Origin: Citricoccus sp. K5 | GTDB lineage: Bacteria > Actinomycetota > Actinomycetes > Actinomycetales > Micrococcaceae | NCBI RefSeq assembly: GCF_902506195.1 | Contig: NZ_LR732817.1 | Coordinates: 3,129,407-3,193,406, forward strand | Direction: 5' to 3' | Length of the DNA: 64,000 nt | Shown here: piece after piece, positions 25,237 through 34,013 of the stretch | How positions within the stretch are numbered: position 1 is the first letter of the stretch | How the letters are laid out: each line of letters opens with the position of its first letter | The notes under the pieces: generated by a model | Told to the model about the DNA's origin: nothing | The model's database searches: none | What the model saw: the letters and a program-made list of their open reading frames with translations, nothing else | Program-made: the position numbers and the translations under genes

Positions 25237-25470
25237 TCAGGCGCGGTCGGTGATCTCGGTGGCTCCGGAGTGCTCGGCGCAGTGCGCACAGCAGTACATG
25301 GTGCCGGAGACCTCGGCGCCGTGGCCGAGGATGCGGCAGCCGCAGTGGGCGCATGCCGGTGCCATGGTGTGGATGGCGCATTCGAAGCTGTCGAAGGTGC
25401 CCTGCCGTTCGCCCATGGTGATGGTGAACGCCTTGTCGTAGTCGTTGCCGCAGGTGTCGCAGACGGCCAT
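25237..25470 (-). CDS. Cys-rich small protein, metallothionein-like zinc-ribbon
   Basis: A 77-residue protein with nine cysteines: a CDTCGND pair near 4-7, a SFEC at about 29, then CAHCGCR and YCCAHCAE. The CxxCxC...YCCxxCA half resembles bacterial metallothioneins of the SmtA/BmtA type, while the N-terminal CxxC suggests a zinc ribbon. It probably binds zinc or a related metal. ATG 25470 follows AAAGGGG; an ATG five codons upstream is possible. It stands alone between doxX and an aldehyde dehydrogenase. Confidence 0.75.
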   Translation of the reverse strand: MAVCDTCGNDYDKAFTITMGERQGTFDSFECAIHTMAPACAHCGCRILGHGAEVSGTMYCCAHCAEHSGATEITDRA

Positions 25471-25736
25471 GATGACCCCTTTCATCGGGTGGAGTCGGGT
25501 GCGCGGTCCGTCCAGCGTAGGAGCGCCCGACGCCGGCCGTACAGGTCTCCAGACCGGTGCGGTCCGGTTGCGGTCCGGCGTGGTCCGGCGCGGTGTTCGG
25601 GGCCGGTTCGTCCCACTGAAGCCCACCGACTCAAGCCACCCGCCTGACGCTCAGCCGGATTCGCCAAGCGCGAAGGAATGCTCGGATGTGCTCGGTATGG
25701 GTTGGCAGCACTCCACCAGTCCGACAGGGTGGGGGT

Positions 25737-27113
25737 ATGGCTACTTACAGCACAACGAATCCGACCACCGGAGCGATCGAACGAGAGTTCCCGAAACTGG
25801 ACGAGGCCGGGGTGCAGGACGTGCTGCACCGCTCCGACGCCGCCTTCCCCGGCTGGCGCTCGACAGCGGTCCGGGAGCGTGCCGAGATCCTGACCAGGGT
25901 GGCCGACGCCTACGAGGACCGCAAGGAGGAGCTGGGCCGGCTCATCGCCACGGAGATGGGCAAGCCCCTGAGCGAGGCCATCGGCGAAGCGCAGCTCGCG
26001 GGGGAGATCTACCGCTGGTACGCGGAGCACGGGCCGGACCTGCTGGAGCCGGAGGCGCTGGACCCGCAGGGTGCCGAGGAGTCGCTGGTCACCACGGAGC
26101 CGGTCGGGCCGCTCGTGGGCGTGATGCCGTGGAACTATCCCTACTACCAGGTGGCCCGGTTCGCCGCGCCGAACCTGATGGCGGGCAACACGGTCATCCT
26201 GAAGCATGCCGAGATCTGTGCCGCCTCCGCCCAGGTCATGGAGGAGATCCTCCATGCCGCCGGGGTGCCCGAGGATGTGTACATCAACGTCTTCGCCGGT
26301 CACGAGCAGATCGCCACCATGATCGCCGACCCCCGCGTCCACGGGGTGTCCCTGACGGGCAGCGAGCGTGCCGGCGCCGCCGTGGCGGAGACGGCCGGGA
26401 AGAACCTCAAGAAGGCCGTGTTGGAGCTCGGCGGATCGGACGCCTTCATCCTGCTGGAGGATGCCGACGTCGGCCGGGTGGCCCGCACTGCCGCCAAGGC
26501 CCGGCTCTCCAATGCCGGGCAGGCGTGCAACTCTCCCAAGCGGATGATCGTGCTGAACTCCCAGCTCGAGGACTTCGTGGCCACCGTGACCTCGGTCTTC
26601 TCCGAGGCGACCATCGGCGACCCCCTGGAGAAGGGGGTCCGGGTGGGCCCGCTGTCCTCGGTGAAGGCGCGGGACACCGTGGTGGACCAGGTCAAGCGGG
26701 CCGTGGAGCAGGGCGCCACCCTGCACACCGGCGGTGACGCCCTCGAGGGTGACGGTGCCTTCATGCGCCCGGCGGTGTTGACCGGGATCACCCCGGAGAT
26801 GGACGCCTACTCCGAGGAGATCTTCGGCCCGGTGGCCATGGTCTACGGCGTCGACTCCGAGGAGGAGGCCGTCCAGTTGGCCAATGACGTGGGCTTCGGC
26901 CTCAGCGGGTCGGTGTGGGGCAACGACGTCGGCCGGGCTCAGGAGGTCGCCGATCGGCTGGCTGTGGGCATGGCCTACGTCAACGAGCACGGCACCACCC
27001 TGCCCGGGCTGCCCTTCGGTGGCGTGAAGCGCTCCGGCTTCGGCCGCGAGCTCGGGCGCTGGGGCATGGGCGAGTTCGTCAACACCCGGTTGCGCCGGAC
27101 CGCACGGTCGTGA
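25737..27113 (+). CDS. NAD(P)-dependent succinate-semialdehyde dehydrogenase-like ALDH
   Basis: A 458-residue aldehyde dehydrogenase of the GabD/SSADH type. Landmarks are PWNYPYYQVARFAAPNLMAG, LELGGSDAFI with the catalytic glutamate, and NAGQACNSPKR with the nucleophilic cysteine; EEIFGPV and FGGVKRSGFGREL close the fold. It probably oxidises succinate semialdehyde or a related aldehyde. ATG 25737 gives the family-length N-terminus. Its 3' end overlaps a convergent NYN-domain gene by 139 bp. Confidence 0.92.
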   Translation: MATYSTTNPTTGAIEREFPKLDEAGVQDVLHRSDAAFPGWRSTAVRERAEILTRVADAYEDRKEELGRLIATEMGKPLSEAIGEAQLAGEIYRWYAEHGPDLLEPEALDPQGAEESLVTTEPVGPLVGVMPWNYPYYQVARFAAPNLMAGNTVILKHAEICAASAQVMEEILHAAGVPEDVYINVFAGHEQIATMIADPRVHGVSLTGSERAGAAVAETAGKNLKKAVLELGGSDAFILLEDADVGRVARTAAKARLSNAGQACNSPKRMIVLNSQLEDFVATVTSVFSEATIGDPLEKGVRVGPLSSVKARDTVVDQVKRAVEQGATLHTGGDALEGDGAFMRPAVLTGITPEMDAYSEEIFGPVAMVYGVDSEEEAVQLANDVGFGLSGSVWGNDVGRAQEVADRLAVGMAYVNEHGTTLPGLPFGGVKRSGFGRELGRWGMGEFVNTRLRRTARS

Positions 27114-27595
27114 CGCCGGGCTGAACCCACGTCACGGCCACGGCACTCCGCGGCGGACGCGGGGGCTGCCGGACGAGCTCCCCGGCGCCGATGGCGCACG
27201 GCGCGCGCGGACATGACGCCCGCCCCCAGGGCGCGGACCCGGTCCTGCAGTCCCCGGTCCGCGGTGGCCACCACCACCGTGTGGCCGGGGTCGGCGGCGA
27301 ACAGACGCCCGACGACGGCCACCACCTCGTCGTCGCCCTCGCCCGGGGCGTCGATCACCTGGACCCCCTCCACCGACTCGAGGCCGCGGGCCTTGCCCTC
27401 GGCGACCAGGACGATCCCGGGACGGGGCCGCGGTGTCCCGGGGCCGGCGTCGGGCACCTCGAGGCCGTCCCGGGCCAGGATGGCGAGGTGGTCCCGGAGC
27501 CGGGAGGTGGCGCCCAACCGGTCTCTCCACCAGCCGTCCGGGACGGAACCGACCACGTTGGCGGCGTCCACGACGAGCGTCAGGGAGGTCTCCAT
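26975..27595 (-). CDS. NYN/YacP-like putative nuclease with extended C-terminus
   Basis: Residues about 1-135 form a NYN/PIN-like domain (LTLVVDAANVVGSVPDGWWRD with the catalytic aspartate; GEGDDEVV; VVATADRGLQDRVRALGA), a fold of small RNases or RNA-binding proteins. The remaining 70 residues are Arg-rich, non-conserved and antisense to the end of the aldehyde dehydrogenase gene (139-bp overlap). Related proteins usually end soon after the GAGV motif, so the tail may result from a lost stop or a frameshift near 27180-27210. Confidence 0.7.
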   Translation of the reverse strand: METSLTLVVDAANVVGSVPDGWWRDRLGATSRLRDHLAILARDGLEVPDAGPGTPRPRPGIVLVAEGKARGLESVEGVQVIDAPGEGDDEVVAVVGRLFAADPGHTVVVATADRGLQDRVRALGAGVMSARAVRHRRRGARPAAPASAAECRGRDVGSARRHDRAVRRNRVLTNSPMPQRPSSRPKPERFTPPKGSPGRVVPCSLT

Positions 27596-27669
27596 GCGGC
27601 CATTCTTCCCTGCCGGAGCCGGGCGGCATGGGTAGGCTCGGAGCTATCCCCACCAACGTCAGGAGCGTC

Positions 27670-29124
27670 ATGAGTTTTCTCGATCCATCCGTCTGGGACG
27701 GCAAGATCTACACCGACGGCTGGACCGAGGGTTCGGCCGATCCCGTGGACATCGTCGAACCGGCCACGGGCACGGTCCTGGGCCGGGCCGGGATGGCCTC
27801 GGGCGAGGACGTGTTCGCCGCCGCCACCCGCGCCGCGAAGGTCCAGAAGGCCTGGGCCGCCACCAAGCCCGAGGAGCGGGCCGCCGTGCTGCGCCGGGCC
27901 GGCCAGGTCTTCGAGGACCACGTCCAGGAGCTCAACACCTGGATCCAGCGCGAGACCGGAGCGATCGGGGGCAAGGCCGCGATGGAGACCCACGTGGCCG
28001 CCAACGAGTGCTTCGACTCAGCCGGATTGCCGCACCACCCGGCCGGTGAGGTGCTCACCTCGGACGAGGCGCACTGGTCCTTCGCCCGCCGGGTGCCGGC
28101 CGGCGTGGTGGGCGTGATCTCCCCGTTCAACTTCCCGCTGATCCTCTCCATCCGCTCGGTGGCTCCCGCGCTCGCGCTGGGCAACGCCGTGATCCTCAAG
28201 CCGGATCCGCGCACCCCCGTGAGCGGCGGCGTGATGATCATGCGCGCCTTCGAGGAGGCCGGCCTGCCAGCCGGGGTGCTGCAGCTGGTGACCGGAGGAG
28301 CCGATGCCGGCGCAGCCCTGTCCGAGGCCCCGGAGATCCGCGTGGTGTCCTTCACGGGGTCCACCGCGGCCGGGCGGAAGGTCGGGGAGGCCTGTGGCCG
28401 CAACCTGAAGCGTGCCCACCTGGAACTGGGCGGGAACAACGCCCTCGTGGTGCTGCCCGGCGCCGATGTGGCTGCCGCGGCCAGCGCCGGCGCGTTCGGC
28501 GCGTTCATGCACCAGGGCCAGGTCTGCATGACCAGCGGACGCCACCTGGTGCACGAGTCCCTCCGGGAGGAGTACGTGGCGGCACTCAAGGAGAAGGCCG
28601 AGAACCTGCCCGTGGGCGACCCCACGGGCCAGGTCGCCTTGGGCCCGATCATCGACGAGCGGCAGCGGGACAACATCGACCGGATCGTGCGCGGTGCCAA
28701 GGATGCCGGGGCGAACATCGAGGCCGGCGGCACCTACGAGAACCTGTTCTACGCGCCCACGGTGCTCTCCGGGGTGGATGCGGCGAATCCGGCCTGGACC
28801 GAGGAGATCTTCGGGCCAGTGGCCCCGGTGATGTCCTTCTCCAGCATCGAGGAAGCCGCCGAGATCATCAATGCCAACGAGTACGGGCTCTCCCTGGGCA
28901 TCCTCGGGGACGTGGGCCAGGCCATGAAGCTGGCCGACCTGGTGGATGCCGGCAAGGTGCACATCAACGAGCAGACCGTGGCGGACGAGTCCAACGCTCC
29001 GATGGGCGGGATGAAGGCCTCCGGAAACGGGGCACGGTTCGGCGGTTACACCGCGAACATCGAGGCCTTCACCGAGGTCCAGTGGCTGACGATGCGCCCG
29101 GAGATCGCGCCCTACCCGTTCTAA
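27670..29124 (+). CDS. Benzaldehyde/vanillin-type dehydrogenase (ALDH)
   Basis: A 484-residue NAD(P)-dependent aldehyde dehydrogenase of the benzaldehyde dehydrogenase group: SPFNFPLILSIRSVAPALAL, LELGGNNALVV (catalytic Glu), HQGQVCMTSGRHLV (catalytic Cys) and EEIFGPVAPV. It would oxidise aromatic aldehydes to acids. ATG 27670 follows AGGAG at 27661-27665; a TAGGCT -10 candidate lies about 40 bp upstream. It stands alone and ends before a bidirectional hairpin. Confidence 0.9.
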   Translation: MSFLDPSVWDGKIYTDGWTEGSADPVDIVEPATGTVLGRAGMASGEDVFAAATRAAKVQKAWAATKPEERAAVLRRAGQVFEDHVQELNTWIQRETGAIGGKAAMETHVAANECFDSAGLPHHPAGEVLTSDEAHWSFARRVPAGVVGVISPFNFPLILSIRSVAPALALGNAVILKPDPRTPVSGGVMIMRAFEEAGLPAGVLQLVTGGADAGAALSEAPEIRVVSFTGSTAAGRKVGEACGRNLKRAHLELGGNNALVVLPGADVAAAASAGAFGAFMHQGQVCMTSGRHLVHESLREEYVAALKEKAENLPVGDPTGQVALGPIIDERQRDNIDRIVRGAKDAGANIEAGGTYENLFYAPTVLSGVDAANPAWTEEIFGPVAPVMSFSSIEEAAEIINANEYGLSLGILGDVGQAMKLADLVDAGKVHINEQTVADESNAPMGGMKASGNGARFGGYTANIEAFTEVQWLTMRPEIAPYPF

Positions 29125-29137
29125 AGCCCGCTCTGGC

Positions 29138-29172
29138 GCAGCGGCCCTACACGAACAGTGTGGGGCCGCTGC
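29138..29172. terminator. Hairpin shared with the end of the alarmone synthetase gene
   Basis: A 15-bp stem (29138-29152 with 29158-29172, one G-T pair) with a 5-nt loop. Its right arm lies inside the last codons of the convergent small alarmone synthetase gene, so one element serves both transcripts. Confidence 0.75.
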
Positions 29173-29878
29173 CGTGGACGCGGTCGTGCAGGTTCTCCAT
29201 CCGGCGGTCCAGGTCGTCGGCGGCCTGCGCCGCCTCCTGCAGTTCATCCGCGACGTCGGCCGGCACCTCGCCGTCGTACTTGTACTTGATCTTGTGGTCC
29301 AGTGAGGCCCAGAAGTCCATGGCGATGGTGCGGAACTGGATCTCCACCGGGATCAGGATGACCCCGGTGGAGAGGTAGACGGGCACGCGGACGGTGGCGT
29401 GCAACGAGGAGTAACCGTTGGCCTTGGGCTGGGCGATGTAGTCCTTCACCGAGATCACCTCCACGTCCTGGCGCTCGGTGAACAGGTCGAAGACGCGGTA
29501 CACGTCCCGGCGGAAGCTGCAGGTCACCCGGGTCCCGGCGATGTCCAGGATCTCTCGCCGCCAGATGTCCAGGTCCATGGGCAACTCGCGCCGATTGGCC
29601 TTGGCCACCAGGGAGTCCAGGGTCTTCAGGCGGGTTGAGACGTGTTCGATGGGGTTGTAGTCGTGCAGGTGCAGGAACTCGTCCTGCAGGATGTGCATCT
29701 TCGTCTCCACCTCGCGCAACGCGAACTCGTACTCGAGACTGAGTTGCCGGAAGTCGGCGCCGATGGTGGCCAGTCGCTGGGCGAGGCCCGGCGGCATGGT
29801 GCTCAGGTCCATCCCGGTCCCGGCGCCCAGCCGTTCCAGGTCGGTGGAGGGCGCCGACGGTTTGGGGGAGTCATCCAT
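29147..29878 (-). CDS. Small alarmone synthetase (RelA/SpoT synthetase domain)
   Basis: A 243-residue single-domain (p)ppGpp synthetase without hydrolase or TGS domains, like RelQ/YjbM. Motifs are IAGTRVTCSF, KDYIAQPKANGYSSLHATV and VPVEIQFRTIAMDFWASLDHK, covering the pyrophosphate-donor and acceptor sites. It would make alarmones in response to stress at the transcriptional level rather than by ribosome binding. ATG 29878 follows TGGAG. It is divergent from the DUF899 gene. Confidence 0.92.
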   Translation of the reverse strand: MDDSPKPSAPSTDLERLGAGTGMDLSTMPPGLAQRLATIGADFRQLSLEYEFALREVETKMHILQDEFLHLHDYNPIEHVSTRLKTLDSLVAKANRRELPMDLDIWRREILDIAGTRVTCSFRRDVYRVFDLFTERQDVEVISVKDYIAQPKANGYSSLHATVRVPVYLSTGVILIPVEIQFRTIAMDFWASLDHKIKYKYDGEVPADVADELQEAAQAADDLDRRMENLHDRVHGSGPTLFV

Positions 29879-30074
29879 GTTCTCCAGTCTCGCGGATCCG
29901 CCTGTCACGAATCCGTGCCTTAGCTGGGTGCCGGCTGGATACCCGCTGGTTCTGCCGAGGGTCGGGGGCGAGCACCGCAGATCTGGAGGGGACGCGGCGG
30001 AATGGGGCGGCCTACCGTGGGGGCACGCGCGCAGATCCCCTGCATGCCCGGTCTGCCCCTCCCGAAGGATTGCC

Positions 30075-30794
30075 ATGACCATCACCGACCTCTCCCACTA
30101 CGATTCGGCCCCGGTCACTCCGCCCGTCGTCGACCAAGCGACGTGGCAGGCCGAGCTCGACGCCCTCCGCCGCCGCGAGAAGGCCGCCACCCGCGAACTG
30201 GACGCCATCGCCGCGCAGCGGCGACAGCTGCCGATGGTGAAGATGCCCGACTACACGTTGGAGGGGGCCTTCGGGCCGGTCCGGCTCGTGGACCTCTTCG
30301 GAGGAAAGCACCAGCTGATCGTCTACAGCCACATGTGGCACGACGGCGCCGAGTACCAGTGCGGCGGCTGCACCTTCTTCTCCTCACAGTTCCCCCGCCT
30401 GGAGTTCCTGGAAAGCTACGACGCGCGCTTCGTGGTTGTCACGCAGGGGCCGATCGGCGAGGCCCTGGCCTACCGCAGTCGGGTGGGAAACCGGATGAGC
30501 TGGTACTCGACGGCGAACAGCACTTTCGGGGCCGACGTCGGCGCCCCACCACATGCCGGATACGCCTTCAACGTGTTCCTGCGGGATGGCGAGGACGTCT
30601 ACCGGACCTGGCACACCGACGGTCGTGGCCTCGAGACGGTGTCCCATGTCTTCGGGCTGATGGACGTGTTGCCCTACGGCCGCCAGGAGTCCTGGCAGCA
30701 GTCTCCGGAGGGATGGCCGGGCGGGGAGGCGTGCCACGGCTGGCCCGAGCCCCAGGACGTGGCCGGTTGGTACGGAAAATCCGCAGGCGCCTAA
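30075..30794 (+). CDS. DUF899 family thioredoxin-like protein
   Basis: A 239-residue DUF899 protein with a thioredoxin-like fold: RQLPMVKMPDYTLEGAFGPV, YSHMWHDGAEYQCGGCTFFS with a CxxC-like pair, FNVFLRDGEDVYRTWHTDGRG and the closing LMDVLPYGRQESWQ. Biochemical role unknown, often predicted oxidoreductase. It follows a TACCGT -10 candidate near 30013. Its stop overlaps the convergent VOC gene by 4 bp. Confidence 0.88.
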   Translation: MTITDLSHYDSAPVTPPVVDQATWQAELDALRRREKAATRELDAIAAQRRQLPMVKMPDYTLEGAFGPVRLVDLFGGKHQLIVYSHMWHDGAEYQCGGCTFFSSQFPRLEFLESYDARFVVVTQGPIGEALAYRSRVGNRMSWYSTANSTFGADVGAPPHAGYAFNVFLRDGEDVYRTWHTDGRGLETVSHVFGLMDVLPYGRQESWQQSPEGWPGGEACHGWPEPQDVAGWYGKSAGA

Positions 30795-31501
30795 GACGCG
30801 TCGAGGACGCAGAACTCGTTTCCGGACGGGTCAGCCCACGTTGACCACGGCCACTCCGGGTTGTCGACGAGCAGCCGCGCTCCCGCCGCCTGGAGCTGGT
30901 CGGTCACGGCGCCGTCGTCGGGCCCGGGACGGACATCCACGTGGAGCCGGTTCTTCCCGCGCTTCGGACCCGATTCACGGAGGAACTCCAGGACGGGGCC
31001 GGTGCCGGAGGGGTGGCGCAGGGAGGCCGGTGCCTCACCCTCCACCCGAACCCATTCAGTGGCCACCGCCCAGAAATCCGCATCCCGCTCGGGATCGGCA
31101 CTCTCCAGGGCCAGGGCGGAGATCGGGCCGCTGCCACGGTATGCCGGCCGCTCATCCATGACGCAGAAGGAATTGCCCTCTGGGTCCGCCAAGACGACCC
31201 AGGGGACGTCTCCCTGCCCGATGTCCGTGTGCGTGGCGCCCAGGCCGAGCAGTCGTTCGACGAGATCCTGTTGCCGCTGTTCGTTCCCACCGGTCAGGTC
31301 CGCGTGCAGCCGGGACTTCGCCGGCGAGGGGTCGGTGACGCGCTCGAAGCACAGGTCGAGGAAGCGGCCGCCTGCCAGAGGCAGCCGGACCTCCACGCCG
31401 GCCTCGTTGTCCGTGAGGGGCTCCGCTCCCAGGGCGGCCGCCCAGAAGTCCGCCAGCCGGCGCGGATCACGGGCATCGAAGTTCAGGTTCTCCAGGCGCA
31501 T
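30791..31501 (-). CDS. VOC family protein (two-domain glyoxalase-like)
   Basis: A 236-residue protein of two tandem glyoxalase-like domains: the first ends DPEGNSFCVMDE, the second DPSGNEFCVLDAS. Both have RLADFWAAAL/RDADFWAVAT-type helices. Such proteins act as small-molecule dioxygenases, isomerases or drug-binding proteins; no specific substrate is indicated. It is divergent from the YCII gene at 31700. Confidence 0.88.
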   Translation of the reverse strand: MRLENLNFDARDPRRLADFWAAALGAEPLTDNEAGVEVRLPLAGGRFLDLCFERVTDPSPAKSRLHADLTGGNEQRQQDLVERLLGLGATHTDIGQGDVPWVVLADPEGNSFCVMDERPAYRGSGPISALALESADPERDADFWAVATEWVRVEGEAPASLRHPSGTGPVLEFLRESGPKRGKNRLHVDVRPGPDDGAVTDQLQAAGARLLVDNPEWPWSTWADPSGNEFCVLDAS

Positions 31502-31699
31502 CCCTCCGGTCTACCAAGGCGCTCGTCGGCACGGCAAGGGCCTGACACCAGGACGGAGGCCAGCTCGCGGTATCGTGGCGGGCGCCGGGCAGCGAACTCT
31601 GGAACCGGGCCCGCGTGGGGCTTAACCTCGGCTCGGGCGCGCACGTCCGAAGTGCATCATCACGTGCACCATGCGGCCCGGATCAGAGGATTGAGCACG

Positions 31700-32143
31700 A
31701 TGAAATACATGCTGATCATGCGGGCCACCGACGCCGCGGTGGAGGCCTCCAAGAGTATGCCGATGGAGGAGATGCTCAACCAGATGGGCGCCTACAACGA
31801 GGAACTGATGGCTGCCGGAGTGATGACGGGCGGCGAGGGGCTGGCCTATCCGGAGGACCGGGCCAACTTCGTGCTCGACTTCGCCCAGGACCCGCCGACC
31901 GTCTCGGACGCCCCCTACGGCGAGACCGAGGCCCTCTTCAACGGGTTCTGGATGATCGAGGTCCCCACCCGGGAGGACGCGGTGAACTGGGCCAGCAAGT
32001 GCCCACTGGGGCCGGGGTCCAAGCTGGAGGTCCGGCGCGTGCAGACGGAGGAGGACTTCGCCGACTTCGCGGACAATGAGTACATCCAGAAGGAGGCAGG
32101 CTGGCGCGAAGAATTGAACCGACCCGCAGGCGGGAACCCGTAG
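31700..32143 (+). CDS. YCII-related (DGPF-domain) protein
   Basis: A 147-residue protein of the YCII/DGPF family: MKYMLIMRATD, EEMLNQMGAYNEELMAAGVM, then SDAPYGETEALFNGFWMIE. Members often sit next to ECF sigma factors, but none is here. Function unknown, possibly a small-molecule-binding ferredoxin-like fold. A phosphoribosyltransferase gene follows after 16 bp on the same strand and may be cotranscribed. Confidence 0.88.
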   Translation: MKYMLIMRATDAAVEASKSMPMEEMLNQMGAYNEELMAAGVMTGGEGLAYPEDRANFVLDFAQDPPTVSDAPYGETEALFNGFWMIEVPTREDAVNWASKCPLGPGSKLEVRRVQTEEDFADFADNEYIQKEAGWREELNRPAGGNP

Positions 32144-32159
32144 GCACCTGAGGAGACCC

Positions 32160-32864
32160 ATGGCGGAATTCACAGACCGGTACGACGCCGGCCGGCAGCT
32201 CGCCGCCCACCTCACCTCCCGCGGGTGGATGCCGAACCCCAGCGTCGGGGGAACCGGGGCGCCCGGGGTGAGCGCCGGCGTCGGGCCCTCCTTCGGAACC
32301 ACCGTGGTGCTTGGCCTGCCGCGCGGCGGCGTACCGGTGGCCGAGGTGGTCGCGCGGGAACTGGGTGCGCCCCTGGACGTCATCATGGTGCGCAAGCTCG
32401 GGGTGCCCGCCCACCCAGAACTCGCGATGGGGGCGATCGGCGAGCAGGGCGCCCGGGAGCTGGATGCCTCGATCGTGCGGCACTTCGCCGTCACGGAGGA
32501 TCAGATCGCCGAGGTGGAGCAGTGCGAGCAGGAGACTCTGCAGCGCCGCGGGGCGTTGTTCCGGGCGGGCAGGGCGCCACTGGACCTCCATGGCGCCTCG
32601 GCCGTGATCGTGGATGACGGCATGGCCACGGGCGCCACGGCCCGGGTGGCCTGCTCCGTGGCCCGCCACCTCGGTGCCGCCCACGTGGTGCTGGCCGTGC
32701 CGGTGGCCGCCCGGGACACTGTCAGCGCGATCAAGGAGAGCGGTGAGGCCGATGAGGTGGTCGTGGTGGCCACGCCCCGGTTCTTCCGGTCGGTCGGCGA
32801 GCATTACGCGGACTTCACCGCCGTGGAGGATGAGCACGTGGTGACGATCCTTCAGCGGTCCTGA
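32160..32864 (+). CDS. Phosphoribosyltransferase family protein
   Basis: A 234-residue type I PRTase: VVLGLPRGGVPVAEVVA at the pyrophosphate loop, VMVRKLGVPAHPELAMGAIG, and the PRPP-binding signature AVIVDDGMATGATA. Proteins of this shape (often beside erythromycin-esterase or dienelactone-hydrolase domains) transfer or exchange phosphoribosyl groups on unknown bases. Its end overlaps the convergent hydrolase gene by 13 bp. Confidence 0.88.
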   Translation: MAEFTDRYDAGRQLAAHLTSRGWMPNPSVGGTGAPGVSAGVGPSFGTTVVLGLPRGGVPVAEVVARELGAPLDVIMVRKLGVPAHPELAMGAIGEQGARELDASIVRHFAVTEDQIAEVEQCEQETLQRRGALFRAGRAPLDLHGASAVIVDDGMATGATARVACSVARHLGAAHVVLAVPVAARDTVSAIKESGEADEVVVVATPRFFRSVGEHYADFTAVEDEHVVTILQRS

Positions 32865-33970
32865 TCCGTGAAGAACCTCAACAGCTCCGGTTCGAGTTCA
32901 CCCGCGGCCTGCATGGGCAGCGAATGGGTGGTGTCCGGCCAGACCTTCACCGTGGAATCGGGCAGTGACTCTGCCCGCTCCACCGCGCCCGGGCCACCGG
33001 CCAGGGAGTCGCGTGAGGCCAGGGCCACGTAGACCGGCATGTCGAGCCGTTCCAGCTCGTCCTCGGTCAGGGGCGAGGGCTGCGGGAGGGCTGCCTGATA
33101 GTGGGCGGTGGCTGCCGTGATCATGCGGGTCATCGGCTCGTCGCGATCCTCCTCCGAGTCGATCTCCGCGCCGCCGATGCGCTCCAGGGCTGTCTCCCGC
33201 CAGGCCCCCGGCAGGCCCGGCAGTGAGGCGACCACGCTCCACCACAGCATCTCCGGGGAGGGGTTGGCCAGCGTGAAGACCGGGTCCAGGAGCGTGAGCG
33301 TGACGGTGCGGTCCGGGTACTGGTGCGCATAGGCCGAGGCCACGGCGCCGCCGAACGAATGGCCCATCAGGTGGACGCCCTCCGGGGCGAGTGCGGACAC
33401 CACGTCGTCGACCGGGCCAGCCTGGTCCGCGAAATCCGCGAAGGGGACCGCCTGCTCGGACAGGCCGGAGTCACCGAGGGCATCGAAGGCCAGCACCCGG
33501 CGTTCCTCGGTGAGGTTCTCGAGGTTGTCCATCCACATGGGCACGCCGGAGGCCCGTCCGGGAACCAGCAGGATCGGGGTCTCGCCGCGGTTCTGGTCCG
33601 TGGCCCACTCGTAGACGCGGATCGTGCCGTGGCTGGTGTGGAGGTCATGGGTGTCCGTGGGCTCCGGCAACCGATTCATGGAGTCCTCGTAGGCCGACAG
33701 GTAGTCGCTGCGACCCTCGGCACTGCGGAAGTGGCCGACGCCGGGAGGGCCGGCAAAGAAGTTCCAGGTGGCGACCAGCCCGATCCCCGCCAGGACCACG
33801 AGCAGGCCGGTGCCCAGCCACCGGAGGATCCGGCGCCCGCGACCGGGGTGCCGGGGCCGGCGTCGTGCGGTTGAGGGGGTGGCGGCGCTGCTGGCGGAGT
33901 CGCCGGAACGGGCGGGTGGAGCGGAATCGCTGCTCGACGGTGCGCGTTTGCGTTTTACCAATATGTCCAT
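32852..33970 (-). CDS. Membrane-anchored alpha/beta hydrolase
   Basis: A 372-residue protein: a basic, Ser/Pro-rich cytoplasmic start, one membrane anchor (about 49-70, LGTGLLVVLAGIGLVATW) and an external alpha/beta hydrolase domain. The nucleophile elbow is GHSFGG, the oxyanion region PGRASGVPMW, and the catalytic histidine lies in DTTHSLPMQ. Substrate unknown. ATG 33970 overlaps a near-palindrome that probably binds the divergently encoded TetR regulator. Confidence 0.85.
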   Translation of the reverse strand: MDILVKRKRAPSSSDSAPPARSGDSASSAATPSTARRRPRHPGRGRRILRWLGTGLLVVLAGIGLVATWNFFAGPPGVGHFRSAEGRSDYLSAYEDSMNRLPEPTDTHDLHTSHGTIRVYEWATDQNRGETPILLVPGRASGVPMWMDNLENLTEERRVLAFDALGDSGLSEQAVPFADFADQAGPVDDVVSALAPEGVHLMGHSFGGAVASAYAHQYPDRTVTLTLLDPVFTLANPSPEMLWWSVVASLPGLPGAWRETALERIGGAEIDSEEDRDEPMTRMITAATAHYQAALPQPSPLTEDELERLDMPVYVALASRDSLAGGPGAVERAESLPDSTVKVWPDTTHSLPMQAAGELEPELLRFFTDQDR

Positions 33971-34001
33971 ACTGCAATGGTGATGCAAGTCGTCCGTACT
34001 G
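33959..34001. promoter_or_regulatory. Operator repeats between hydrolase and tetR
   Basis: CAATAT-GTCC-ATACTG at 33959-33974 is an inverted repeat with one mismatch. The decamer GTCCATACTG (33965-33974) recurs as GTCCGTACTG at 33992-34001, 27 bp away, just before tetR. Two related sites in a 43-bp divergent promoter fit control by the TetR protein. Confidence 0.5.
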
Positions 34002-34013
34002 TAAAGTGGCGTC

